64,000 bases of DNA from Bacteroidia bacterium. GTDB lineage: Bacteria > Bacteroidota > Bacteroidia > J057. This document shows, piece after piece, positions 52,349 to 60,852 of the stretch (the first letter of the stretch is position 1; every line of letters starts with the position of its first letter). Under the pieces are notes generated by a model. It did not search any database and was not told the origin of the DNA. It saw only the letters and a program-made list of their open reading frames with translations. The stretch lies in assembly GCA_041391665.1 (NCBI GenBank), contig JAWKNO010000003.1, positions 496,001 to 560,000 on the forward strand, given 5' to 3'. The position numbers and the translations under genes are program-made.

Positions 52349-52352
52349 TTTT

Positions 52353-53846
52353 ATGACTACCACTCACCGAGCGACCTACAACCCCGGACAATTTACCGGC
52401 CTGATTCTGGGGCCTGCTTTGTTTTTTATCACCATTCTTACCGGTGGCCCTGACAGTATGCCGGAGCCAGCCGTCGGTATATTAGCCACCACACTCTGGA
52501 TAGCCGTCTGGTGGATCACAGAGGCTATACCAATCGAAGCGACGTCCATATTGCCGATTCTGCTTTTTCCTTTTACGGGCGGGCTTTCTATCGGACAGAC
52601 CACTGCTGCTTATGGGCATCCGCTTGTTTTTCTTTACCTCGGCGGCTTTATCATAGCCCTGGCCATCGAAAAATGGAATCTGCATCAAAGAATTGCCCTC
52701 AATATTATTTATGTGGTGGGCACCAATCTGCCCATGCTGATTTTGGGTTTTATGCTCGCCACGGCGTTTATTTCTATGTGGATTTCCAATACAGCCACTG
52801 CACTGATGATGTTGCCCATCGCTATGGCAGTGGTTACCCACCTCAATGATCATTCAGAAAATACGGATATCCATATATTTGCCCGTCCTTTGATGCTTTC
52901 TATTGCCTATGCAGCTTCAATCGGGGGAATGGCTACCCTGATCGGCACACCCCCCAACCTCGTATTTGCGAGTGTGGTAAAAGAAATCTTTCAACAGGAA
53001 ATCACTTTTTCGCAATGGATGCTGGTTGGCCTGCCGTTTTCCGTTGCGTTATTATTTTTATGCTGGTGGGTGCTGACAAGGGGCATTTTCAAAGTCCAGC
53101 ATCTCCCCTCTGGCACAGGCAGAGAAACTATCCGCCAACAGTTGAAAGGTTTGGGTAAAATGCAGGCCGAAGAAATTATGGTACTGATTATTTTTATGCT
53201 CACCGCATTTCTCTGGATTACCCGCTCTTTTTTGTTTGCCAAAAGGTTTCCTGCCCTGGACGATACCCTGATTGCCCTCGGTGGCGCGGTTTTGCTTTTT
53301 CTCATTCCTTCTCCCAATCACCCCGGAGACCGGCTGATGAACTGGTCAAATGCCATTCGGCTTCCCTGGGGCATATTGTTGCTGTTTGGCGGAGGACTGG
53401 CGATTGCCGCAGGATTTGAAAAATCAGGCCTGGCCGTATGGATTGGGAGTCAGATGACACTTTTGCATGGCGTCAGCTTTATTCTGATTATTCTGGTCGT
53501 GACGACTTTGGTAAACTTTCTTACAGAGATCACTTCCAACCTGGCGACAGCCAGTATGATTATGCCCATTCTTGCCGCATTGGCAATGGCTATAGGCATC
53601 CACCCTTATGGATTGATGGTTCCTGCGATTCTGGCAGCTTCCTGTGCCTTTATGTTACCGGTCGCCACCCCTCCCAATGCAGTAGTTTTTGGGTCGGGAA
53701 TGATTCGGATTAAAGATATGGTGCGTGCCGGAATCTGGATGAATATAATTTCGATCGTACTGATCACTTTTTATCTGTACTGGATATTACCCCTGGTATG
53801 GGGAATTGACCTCCACACCTATCCATCAAATTTCCCGATGAAATGA
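52353..53846 (+). CDS. SLC13/DASS family Na+:carboxylate transporter
   Basis: A 497-aa membrane transporter of the divalent anion:sodium symporter family, importing succinate-like C4 acids, citrate or sulfate. The two Na+-site motifs are visible: MWISNTATALMMLP (about 148) with GMATLIGTPPNLVFASV (about 190-208), and EITSNLATASMIMPI (about 390) with LPVATPPNAVVFGSG (about 432). About 11-12 hydrophobic segments are present. DASS ligand specificity cannot be read here, but the coupling to LldP favours carboxylates. The next gene overlaps by 4 bp (ATGA). Confidence 0.9.
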   Translation: MTTTHRATYNPGQFTGLILGPALFFITILTGGPDSMPEPAVGILATTLWIAVWWITEAIPIEATSILPILLFPFTGGLSIGQTTAAYGHPLVFLYLGGFIIALAIEKWNLHQRIALNIIYVVGTNLPMLILGFMLATAFISMWISNTATALMMLPIAMAVVTHLNDHSENTDIHIFARPLMLSIAYAASIGGMATLIGTPPNLVFASVVKEIFQQEITFSQWMLVGLPFSVALLFLCWWVLTRGIFKVQHLPSGTGRETIRQQLKGLGKMQAEEIMVLIIFMLTAFLWITRSFLFAKRFPALDDTLIALGGAVLLFLIPSPNHPGDRLMNWSNAIRLPWGILLLFGGGLAIAAGFEKSGLAVWIGSQMTLLHGVSFILIILVVTTLVNFLTEITSNLATASMIMPILAALAMAIGIHPYGLMVPAILAASCAFMLPVATPPNAVVFGSGMIRIKDMVRAGIWMNIISIVLITFYLYWILPLVWGIDLHTYPSNFPMK

Positions 53847-55534
53847 GTTTATTTTTCCAGGCGCTGATCGCCATTACCCCTATCCTCGTCGCAGGGATCC
53901 TGCTGGTAGGACTTCGCAGACCGGCAAAGGAAGTTATGCCTCTGGTATATATTCTTGCTGTTTTCATTGCACTGTTTGCCTGGGAAGTACCGTGGAAACA
54001 CGTTGCGGCGGCTTCCGTTCAGGGAATTTTTATTACAGGCGATATCCTGTATATCATATTTGGAGCTATTCTGCTTCTCAATACGCTAAAACACTCGGGG
54101 GCTATTACCGCGATTCGCTCTGGTTTTGCAGAGATAAGCCCCGATCCACGGGTGCAGACCGTAATCATCGCATGGTTGTTTGGCTCATTTATCGAAGGGG
54201 CATCGGGTTTTGGTACACCTGCGGCAATCGTAGCGCCCTTACTGGTCGCATTGCGGTTTCCGGCGGCAGCAGCAGTCATGCTGGGGATGATGGTGCAGAG
54301 TACCGCCGTGACATTTGGGGCAGTGGGAACCCCTATTCTGGTGGGAGTAAAAGGTGGACTGGAAAATCCGGCGATTTCCACCCTTCTCGCAGCAAAAGGG
54401 CTGAGTTTTCAGGATTACCTGTTGGTGATCTCCCGCAACGTAGCAATTCTTCATACTGTCGCCGGCACGATCATGCCCGTGCTGATGGTCATGTTGATGA
54501 CCCGGTTTTTTGGCGCCAACAAATCATTTCGCGAAGGACTTTCCATATTCCCGTTTGCCCTTCTCGGAGGGTTTGCCTTTACGATCCCCTATCTGCTTAC
54601 GGCACTTTTTCTGGGACCGGAATTCCCTTCCCTGCTGGGATCGCTTTTCGGGCTGGGAATCATGACATTTGCTGCAAAGAAAAAGTTTCTGCTCCCCAAA
54701 GACACCTGGCATTTTCCCGCAGAATCTCAATGGCCGGAAGGGTGGTCGGGCAACCTTTCGATGAACCTAAGCCAGCCATCTGGCAAACCTATGTCTGTCG
54801 GCAAGGCGTGGCTTCCGTACCTGCTCGTGGCTGTCTTTCTGGTAATCACGAGGTTACCGCAGTTACCGGTAAAAGATTTTCTGAATGGAATAGAAGTAAG
54901 CTGGACGAATATTTTTGGAACCGGTATCAGTGGATCAAGCAAACCCTTTTACCTGCCGGGTACGGTGTTGATACTTGTTGTGATCATCACTGGTTTTTTT
55001 CACAAGATGGATAGAAAAAAATTGTGGAATGCTATAGATGAATCGGGGCGAATGCTGCTTGGGGCCGGATTTGTATTACTCTTCACCGTACCAATGGTAA
55101 GGGTGTATATCAATTCCGGGATAAATGATTCAGGATTTGACAGCATGCCCATAGCGATGGCAGAATGGGTAGCGGGATCTGTAGGGAAAATCTGGCCATT
55201 TTTTGCGCCCGCTATCGGCGCATTGGGAGCATTTATCGCGGGAAGCAATACGGTGAGCAATCTCATGTTCAGCCTATTTCAGCATGGGGTTGCAGAAAGT
55301 CTTTTGATTTCAGGCGCGATGGTAGTCGCATTACAGGCGGTCGGTGCTGCGGCCGGTAATATGGTCGCCATCCACAACGTAGTTGCGGCATCTGCAACCG
55401 TAGGTTTGCTTGGAAAAGAAGGCGAAACCTTGCGAAAAACAATGATCCCCACTATCTATTATTTGTTGATAGTAGGGATCTCAGGTATGATCATGATTTA
55501 TGTGCTGGGTGTTTCTGATCCGTTAATTCAATAA
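53843..55534 (+). CDS. lldP: L-lactate permease (LldP family)
   Basis: A 563-aa membrane carrier of the LctP/LldP family that imports L-lactate, D-lactate and glycolate with protons; E. coli LldP has 551 residues. Family sections include FGSFIEGASGFGTPAAIVAPLLVALRFP (about 115-142), VQSTAVTFGAVGTPILVG, GAFIAGSNTVSNLMFSLFQHG (about 470-490) and NMVAIHNVVAASATVGL. About 13 membrane helices are predicted. It overlaps the DASS gene by 4 bp, so both carriers are made from one mRNA. With LarA-like and 2-hydroxyacid dehydrogenase genes elsewhere in the window, use of hydroxyacids is plausible. Confidence 0.92.
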   Translation: MSLFFQALIAITPILVAGILLVGLRRPAKEVMPLVYILAVFIALFAWEVPWKHVAAASVQGIFITGDILYIIFGAILLLNTLKHSGAITAIRSGFAEISPDPRVQTVIIAWLFGSFIEGASGFGTPAAIVAPLLVALRFPAAAAVMLGMMVQSTAVTFGAVGTPILVGVKGGLENPAISTLLAAKGLSFQDYLLVISRNVAILHTVAGTIMPVLMVMLMTRFFGANKSFREGLSIFPFALLGGFAFTIPYLLTALFLGPEFPSLLGSLFGLGIMTFAAKKKFLLPKDTWHFPAESQWPEGWSGNLSMNLSQPSGKPMSVGKAWLPYLLVAVFLVITRLPQLPVKDFLNGIEVSWTNIFGTGISGSSKPFYLPGTVLILVVIITGFFHKMDRKKLWNAIDESGRMLLGAGFVLLFTVPMVRVYINSGINDSGFDSMPIAMAEWVAGSVGKIWPFFAPAIGALGAFIAGSNTVSNLMFSLFQHGVAESLLISGAMVVALQAVGAAAGNMVAIHNVVAASATVGLLGKEGETLRKTMIPTIYYLLIVGISGMIMIYVLGVSDPLIQ

Positions 55535-55538
55535 ACGA

Positions 55539-55988
55539 TCAATCCATAGGGAGATATTTATCGGAATAACGAAGCACTTTGGGTCGCCCGCCAGTCAGTA
55601 TTTCAATTGAATACGAAGACTTTCCAGGCTCATCGTGAAGGGTTGTCTTTTTAATCACAGCATCCGGATAGTAATTCATGATATGCTGGCGTATACGATC
55701 ATTCAGGAACTGTTCCCGAACATCAATATCCGTATACTTCCAGACACCATTTGCGGCAAAAATCGCCCGCATCGAATGGCCACCCTTTGTGAATTCAGCG
55801 AGATAGTCGCCGTTTAACCTGCTCCAGGACACTTTTTCCGCTCCGGAAAAAGATTCCTCAAAAGCATTTAAAATGGGAGCCGGCACCTCCATCATACCAC
55901 GCGAAACACCATGGTCTGTGATTGGCTGGGCACTCACCAACTGCAATAAAAAAAACAAACTTAACAGAAAGGTAAAGACATTTTTCAT
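55539..55988 (-). CDS. Secreted PepSY-like (BLIP-fold) protein, copy 2
   Basis: A 149-aa exported protein with a signal peptide (about 1-20, ending LVSAQ). It has the same two-unit layout as the protein at 51825-52253: NAFEESFSGAEKVSWSRLNGDYLAEFTKGGHSMRAIFAANGVWKYTDIDV and then IMNYYPDAVIKKTTLHDEPGKSSYSIEILTGGRPKVLRYSDKY. Sequence differs considerably from copy 1, so the duplication is old. It converges with lldP (4-bp gap). Function unknown; the fold is shared with beta-lactamase-inhibitor-like proteins. Confidence 0.78.
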   Translation of the reverse strand: MKNVFTFLLSLFFLLQLVSAQPITDHGVSRGMMEVPAPILNAFEESFSGAEKVSWSRLNGDYLAEFTKGGHSMRAIFAANGVWKYTDIDVREQFLNDRIRQHIMNYYPDAVIKKTTLHDEPGKSSYSIEILTGGRPKVLRYSDKYLPMD

Positions 55989-56144
55989 GGCACAGAATTA
56001 AGAGCATCAGGGAAATAAACATTGTGCGCCTTAATCTATGATAAAAAATATTCCTACGCAAATCGAATTTTTCAATTTTCTAATTTCATGGCTTCCTGAA
56101 GGAATTTCGCGGATTTTTTTCAGTAAAAAATAATCATCCTTTCA

Positions 56145-57503
56145 CTAAAAAATGCGTTGTATCACCTTTACCAGGCCAAACAATCCTACCCAGCCGATAG
56201 AAATTACACTCAGCCAGAATGCCACATCATATATCCTTCCGGGAAATAATGCAGCTGGCAGCCGCCGGTAGCGAAAATAAACGGCCACATACACCACCAT
56301 AAACAGTATGATGGATGTGATTACCCCGCCGGTAAGCACCATAAATACCGGCTCTCCGACAATCAGAAATAATACTCCCCAAACGAAAGGAATCACCCAG
56401 GCCTGTACCGCCAGGATTCGGCTTCTTGAAACCGGGTTTTTATAGTCTATCCAACCGATCTGGCTAAAGGCATCACCATATATGCGTATCCATGATGCAA
56501 GGGCCGAAAATAGTGTGGAAAACAGCACAGCCACGGCCCCCATCAAAAATACAGATCTTGCCCAGGGGCCCAGCGATTCGGTGTACATTTTGGAAAGGGT
56601 TTCGACCATTTCATAACCTTTGGGAATTTCGCCCCGGGCATGGAGCACGGCTGCTCCCAGAAGGTAAAACGCAGCCGTAACGGAAGTATATACTACCATC
56701 GCAAGAATGGCATCCAGATACATGACTTTGATCCATCCTTTTGCGCGGTATTCCCATTCGGCATTTTCTTCCCGGGGGCCGGCATAACGGGCATACCCCT
56801 TTTCCAGGCACCAGTAGTTATAAAACAGTATTTCGTCTCCTCCTACTCCGGTAAGGCCAAATGCCCCGATCGCCACAGCAATTGCCGCTACCGGAAGCTG
56901 GAAAGTCAGCCCATCTCCGATCTGCGAAAGACTAATGGCATATGGTGTGTATTGAAGGAAAAACAGACAGCCAAACGTAAACAGGGTAAACATAGCAATC
57001 AAAGCCAGCGACACCCGCTCGATAAACTTGTAATGCCCCCTAAAAACCATCATTGAAACAATAATGGCTATAATAAATGTCCACACAGGAACAGGCATTT
57101 GGGGAAAGGCGATATTCATGGTAATGGCAACCCCGCCGATAATTCCGCCTACTTGCAGAAACTTGGTCATCATAAGTACCAGATAGGTCCAGATCGTCCA
57201 ATGTGCCTTGCCAAAACGCGGTCCGGGAAGGTTGTTAAAGGCTTCCATGACTGTTTCGCCAGAGTAAATGGCGTGTTTCCCAAATTCCAGTTGAATGGCC
57301 ACCTTCACTGCACAACTCACCAAAATCACCCAAAAGGTGATAAAACCAGCTTCCGCCCCCAGGGTCGTCGTCGCAATGAGTTCGCCCGAACCCACAATAC
57401 TCGCCGAAAGGATAAAACCCGGCCCCAAAAACTTCAGCTTATCAAAAAATGCAATGGGGGGTTGTTTGACTTCTGTCAGTGCTTCTTTTCCAGTAGCAGC
57501 CAT
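56145..57503 (-). CDS. Nramp-fold transporter lacking the metal-binding motif
   Basis: A 452-aa membrane protein of the Nramp (SLC11) superfamily with about 11 helices. The first helix reads GPGFILSASIVGSGELIATTTLGAEAGF; where true Nramps have DPGN, this one has VGSGE (37-41). The TM6 region GVGGDEILFYNYWCLEKGY lacks the Met-Pro-His metal ligand. The protein is therefore probably not a Mn2+/Fe2+ importer despite the family name, and may carry another substrate. Similar variants occur in Bacteroidota and Planctomycetota. It is a single gene on the minus strand. Confidence 0.83.
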   Translation of the reverse strand: MAATGKEALTEVKQPPIAFFDKLKFLGPGFILSASIVGSGELIATTTLGAEAGFITFWVILVSCAVKVAIQLEFGKHAIYSGETVMEAFNNLPGPRFGKAHWTIWTYLVLMMTKFLQVGGIIGGVAITMNIAFPQMPVPVWTFIIAIIVSMMVFRGHYKFIERVSLALIAMFTLFTFGCLFFLQYTPYAISLSQIGDGLTFQLPVAAIAVAIGAFGLTGVGGDEILFYNYWCLEKGYARYAGPREENAEWEYRAKGWIKVMYLDAILAMVVYTSVTAAFYLLGAAVLHARGEIPKGYEMVETLSKMYTESLGPWARSVFLMGAVAVLFSTLFSALASWIRIYGDAFSQIGWIDYKNPVSRSRILAVQAWVIPFVWGVLFLIVGEPVFMVLTGGVITSIILFMVVYVAVYFRYRRLPAALFPGRIYDVAFWLSVISIGWVGLFGLVKVIQRIF

Positions 57504-57569
57504 GTGTACAGGATTGGGTAGTAGATAATAGCAGCTTTAAGTAAGGAAAAAATATTGAATAATTGCCTT

Positions 57570-58517
57570 TCAATATCCTTTTTTCCAATCCACAACATTG
57601 ACCAATGGATTTCCACTCAGATACCGCTTGAGATTTTCTGAAAATAATCTTGCAAAAGCCGCCACCTCTGACTCAAATCCACCGGAGGTATGTTGCGTCA
57701 ACAGTATGCGCGGGCAAGACCAGAATATATGATCTTCAGGCATCGGTTCCTGAACCGTCACATCCACCACAGCGCCCAGCAACTGTTCGTTGTGCAACAT
57801 TTCGGCCAGGGCTGATTCGTCCAGCACAGAGCCGCGGCCAATGCTTACCAGCACCGATTCCGGAGATAACAAAGACAGTCTTTGTCTGTCCAAAAAGTTT
57901 ACGGTCGCTTCTGTTTCAGGTAAAACGGCAACCAGAATGTCTGCCCCCGGCAAAATAGCGTCCAGTTCGGCAACCGTTGTGATGTCTGAGTTTTCCTTTC
58001 TCCGCCCGTACATGATCACTTCACATTCAAACGCCAGCAACAGTTTTTTCAGGTGGGTGCCGATTGCCCCGGGGCCGAGTATCACCACTTTTTTTTGCCA
58101 GAGTGTGCGCACAAGTTCCCGCTCTTCTTTTCCACGCCAGGTATGGCTGACCTGAAGTCTTGCCAGATGGTCGATACGGCGGTAAATGGCCAATATTCCT
58201 CCAAGCGCTGTTTCTGATACGGAAATTCCGAAAAATCCGGCCAGGTTGGTAAGGGTAATTTTTTCGCCCAGCTTTTCCCAATCCAGCCCGATATACTGGT
58301 TTACACCTACAGAAGCCAGTTGGATATATTTCAGGTTTTGGGTGCGGTTGAGCCAGGCAGCCGGAACATTTCCAAAAACTGCCTCTGCTTTCATAAACGC
58401 AGTTTCGCGCGCTTCCGGCGGTAAATCGTCGCCATATACCAGTCTGTTTTCCGGGAAATGATTTTCCAGAAAATTCCTGACAGAAGCATCGACTGACTGG
58501 TAGATAAATATTTCCAC
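57570..58517 (-). CDS. D-2-hydroxyacid dehydrogenase family protein
   Basis: A 315-aa NAD(P)-dependent dehydrogenase of the D-isomer 2-hydroxyacid type. The nucleotide-binding motif VVILGPGAIGTHLKKLL (about 142-158) is followed by the conserved Arg in VSIGRGSVLDESALAEML (about 228), Glu in VTVQEPMPEDHIFW and the catalytic His in LTQHTSGGFESE (about 280). It reduces or oxidises 2-oxo/2-hydroxy acids such as glyoxylate, hydroxypyruvate or sugar acids; the actual substrate is unknown. I chose GTG at 58517 as start, 7 bp after the upstream stop; an in-frame TTG at 58544 would add 9 residues and overlap the upstream gene by 20 bp. Co-transcribed with the amidotransferase-like and GNAT genes. Confidence 0.86.
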   Translation of the reverse strand: MEIFIYQSVDASVRNFLENHFPENRLVYGDDLPPEARETAFMKAEAVFGNVPAAWLNRTQNLKYIQLASVGVNQYIGLDWEKLGEKITLTNLAGFFGISVSETALGGILAIYRRIDHLARLQVSHTWRGKEERELVRTLWQKKVVILGPGAIGTHLKKLLLAFECEVIMYGRRKENSDITTVAELDAILPGADILVAVLPETEATVNFLDRQRLSLLSPESVLVSIGRGSVLDESALAEMLHNEQLLGAVVDVTVQEPMPEDHIFWSCPRILLTQHTSGGFESEVAAFARLFSENLKRYLSGNPLVNVVDWKKGY

Positions 58518-58524
58518 GGGTATT

Positions 58525-59319
58525 TTATTTGGAGGGGCTATCAAATACCTGCTGCCAGAACTGTTCGTAGAGATTCCACTTCATGAAATTTATTCCCCAG
58601 TGCGGACTCGCGCCACTGGTAAAGCAGCTTACTTTGCCTTTTCCATAGTCATGTACGGCAAACAGCGGATACCATTTTCCCATGCTTTCAATTTCGACCA
58701 CGGCTTCGGCTTTGGGCCTTACTGAAGTTTCATTAAAGCCCAGCAGCGGTGGGATCGTGTCCCAATCTATACCTTTAGCCATAGGATGATTGGTATTGGC
58801 ACGCACTTTATAACCCGCCGTTGATTCAATGAGATCATCGTGCTGAAGACATTTGACAGGCAATACATCCTGAAAACGACTTCTCCCCCAGCCACCTTTT
58901 CCCAGTTCACCGCCAAAACTCAACCAGCCGCCATTCATATGAAAATGGCCGCCATTGTTTACCCAATCCCTAAGAATATCAAAACGGTCGGGGAAAGTCA
59001 CCGGTTCATCTCCCCATTTTGCACGGGTAAAAAAATCGGGGTGAAGCATCAGGCATTTGGTTTCTACATCGCCAAAGATAATGGCTGTCGCCCAGTTCAG
59101 GCGTTTTTCAAAAGATTCGGGCGACATGCGGTAGAGCTCCCATGAAGGCTGGGAAATCACTTCTGCATCGGGAATCGAGCGGAGTGCTTCCACAAATGGC
59201 GCTGCATAGTTGAGGATTTCGACATCCTTACTGGGGGCTTCAAATGGAGATTCGATATAAGTCTGGCCGACGTGGATACACCAGTTACCCACATGCCAAA
59301 TTCGGTGTTTTGCTGCCAT
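58525..59319 (-). CDS. Glutamine-amidotransferase-like (ThuA-type/GATase1-like) protein
   Basis: A 264-aa protein of the class I glutamine-amidotransferase-like fold, close to the family annotated as putative cytoplasmic GATase or ThuA-related. Signs are the IWHVGNWCIHVGQTYIESPF start, EILNYAAPFVEAL, GDVETKCLMLHPDFFTRAKW, the loop NNGGHFHMNGGWLSFGG (about 115-130) and the terminal HDYGKGKVSCFTSGASPHWGINFMKW. No canonical nucleophile-elbow Cys with downstream His-Glu can be named with confidence. Members occur with sugar and hydroxyacid genes and may bind glycan-derived compounds. It is the middle gene of a three-gene unit. Confidence 0.75.
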   Translation of the reverse strand: MAAKHRIWHVGNWCIHVGQTYIESPFEAPSKDVEILNYAAPFVEALRSIPDAEVISQPSWELYRMSPESFEKRLNWATAIIFGDVETKCLMLHPDFFTRAKWGDEPVTFPDRFDILRDWVNNGGHFHMNGGWLSFGGELGKGGWGRSRFQDVLPVKCLQHDDLIESTAGYKVRANTNHPMAKGIDWDTIPPLLGFNETSVRPKAEAVVEIESMGKWYPLFAVHDYGKGKVSCFTSGASPHWGINFMKWNLYEQFWQQVFDSPSK

Positions 59320-59323
59320 ACAA

Positions 59324-59605
59324 TTATGTTAATACGTCCTGAATGGTAAGATCACGCCTAAAAACGGAGTTTGCAAATGGACACAGGGGCATTACCTTGA
59401 TATCGTTTGCCCTCGCCCATTCAACCAAAGTGTAAACCAGCTCCTTGCCCGCACCTTGCCCCCGGAGCTCATCAGAGACTTCTGTATGATCGATAATTAC
59501 TAATTTTTCACCGGCACGGGAATACGTCATTTCTGCCAGGATTTCATTATTTCTGCTGATAAAAAATGTCCCCTTACTGCCAGATTGCTGATGTTGAATT
59601 TCCAT
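59324..59605 (-). CDS. Short GNAT N-acetyltransferase (YjdJ-like)
   Basis: A 93-aa single-domain acetyltransferase of the short YjdJ/GNAT_2 type. The acetyl-CoA-binding pattern is SDELRGQGAGKELVYTLVEWARANDIKV (about 48-76), and the C-terminal LCPFANSVFRRD is the usual PFAxxxFxxH/R-type motif. It is cytoplasmic, and the acceptor is unknown. The next gene downstream starts 4 bp after its stop, so it is translated with the amidotransferase-like protein. Confidence 0.88.
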   Translation of the reverse strand: MEIQHQQSGSKGTFFISRNNEILAEMTYSRAGEKLVIIDHTEVSDELRGQGAGKELVYTLVEWARANDIKVMPLCPFANSVFRRDLTIQDVLT

Positions 59606-59701
59606 AGACTGACTGACTTAGCGAGTTTGTAGAGTGATAAACAGAACATTCAATCAAAATGCTATCATTCCTCATGTTTTCCAAAAATCTCGCCTACTTT
59701 A

Positions 59702-60499
59702 TCAAATGACAAATTTTTGCATCTGATTTTTTAGCAATATTAGCTTTGTCAGGTCTACTCCATAACCGGAAAACTTCATTTCAAGAAAATGTACCATCAC
59801 CTTATCAAAGGTCAGCTTGACCATCAGCGGCTGGAGTAATTCAAAATCGTAACGGAAACTTTTTCCGGGTTGGATATAGTCATACAACTGTTCGTATTTA
59901 TCCCATCTTATAAAAATGATGTCCATGATTTCTCTGGCATTTTTTACTGACAATTTCCGGGGGGAAATGGCAGCTTGTATGCGGTCCATGCACAAAATAA
60001 ATCCTTCCGGAAGGATCGTTTTACTCGCGCTCGTATTACCGGTTGCTTCATAAATCCCGAGCAAATAGCGGATGGCATTGCGGATATTATCTTCCGCTAA
60101 CCAACCGCTTATTTCGGCAAGCCAGTCTGCCTGATTGCAATTGTCTTTTATCAGCGAATCTTTTACCCTGTCGCGGACAGCATTGATATTCACCAGATCC
60201 AGAATTGCCGCCTGGCTGTAGGACAACTCCGGATATTCGGCAATAAATTGTTTTGCATGTATTGCATTCGAAACTGCAAACACATGTTTACAAGGCCCGG
60301 CAACATCGTACAAACAGTTGCAGGAAAATGATGGTTTTTCGATCCGGAGATCAATCACTACCTGATAGATTTTCCCACCTGTAACCTGAGCAGAAAATAC
60401 ATTTCCAAATCGCTCAAGCTTCTGCACTCTTCCCTGGCGAAAATATTCATTTCCCCGGTCAATGGTATGAGGGAGTACGGTCCATGCTGAAAAATCCAT
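59702..60499 (-). CDS. SWIM zinc-finger protein
   Basis: A 265-aa protein with a SWIM zinc finger at residues 60-72 (Cys60, Cys62, Cys70 and His72 in CNCLYDVAGPCKH), preceded by the usual R-G-x-x-Y-F-R-Q-G-x-V beta region (15-25). SWIM domains bind zinc and DNA or protein, and in bacteria often sit at the N-terminus of SNF2 helicases; here no helicase domain follows, only a helical C-terminal portion. An 8-bp gap separates it from a lysine-rich 71-aa gene upstream on the same strand. Role unknown, possibly nucleic-acid associated. Confidence 0.82.
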   Translation of the reverse strand: MDFSAWTVLPHTIDRGNEYFRQGRVQKLERFGNVFSAQVTGGKIYQVVIDLRIEKPSFSCNCLYDVAGPCKHVFAVSNAIHAKQFIAEYPELSYSQAAILDLVNINAVRDRVKDSLIKDNCNQADWLAEISGWLAEDNIRNAIRYLLGIYEATGNTSASKTILPEGFILCMDRIQAAISPRKLSVKNAREIMDIIFIRWDKYEQLYDYIQPGKSFRYDFELLQPLMVKLTFDKVMVHFLEMKFSGYGVDLTKLILLKNQMQKFVI

Positions 60500-60507
60500 A
60501 GGGAAAC

Positions 60508-60723
60508 CTATTTATTCAAGACCTTCTCAAGCTTCTCTATTCTCAGCTTCATCGATTGAATCATGTCATCCAGTACCAATTCTTTAATTTTGGTTTTCTC
60601 TTTCTTTTTATCGGCTTTTTTTTCCTGCTCTTTTTTTATTTTCCTGAGCAGAGCAGTGATACTGGATTTCCGGAGAGCTTCAACTTCTTTTTCTTTTTTC
60701 TTTGCAGCTTTTTTACTTTTCAT
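60508..60723 (-). CDS. Lysine-rich coiled-coil small protein
   Basis: A 71-aa basic protein made of a Lys/Glu-rich run (MKSKKAAKKKEKEVEALRKSS), a KKEQEKKADKKKEKTKIKELVLD segment and a C-terminal heptad-like helix (MIQSMKLRIEKLEKVL). No family is recognised. Low-complexity AAG/AAA codons could make a chance frame, but the ATG start, the 8-bp spacing to the SWIM gene and the heptad end support a real gene. It might bind nucleic acid. Confidence 0.55.
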   Translation of the reverse strand: MKSKKAAKKKEKEVEALRKSSITALLRKIKKEQEKKADKKKEKTKIKELVLDDMIQSMKLRIEKLEKVLNK

Positions 60724-60852
60724 AATAAAGAGATGTGAGCGTTTCAGGAGTATGCGTATTGAAAAAAAAGGTGAACGATAACTTTTTACCGTCCACCTCT
60801 GATTAATAATTTTTTATAAAACTTAAGTGAATCAGGTATCCATTGAGGAATA

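Noticed and set aside
53992..55014. Plus-strand 340-codon frame overlapping lldP in another frame
   Set aside because: The lldP frame is a full-length permease; the shifted frame is rich in Arg/Gly/Ser with no membrane pattern.
58518..58544. TTG start at 58544 for the 2-hydroxyacid dehydrogenase
   Set aside because: It would overlap the upstream gene by 20 bp and add residues without family similarity; GTG at 58517 follows the upstream stop neatly. The choice is not certain.
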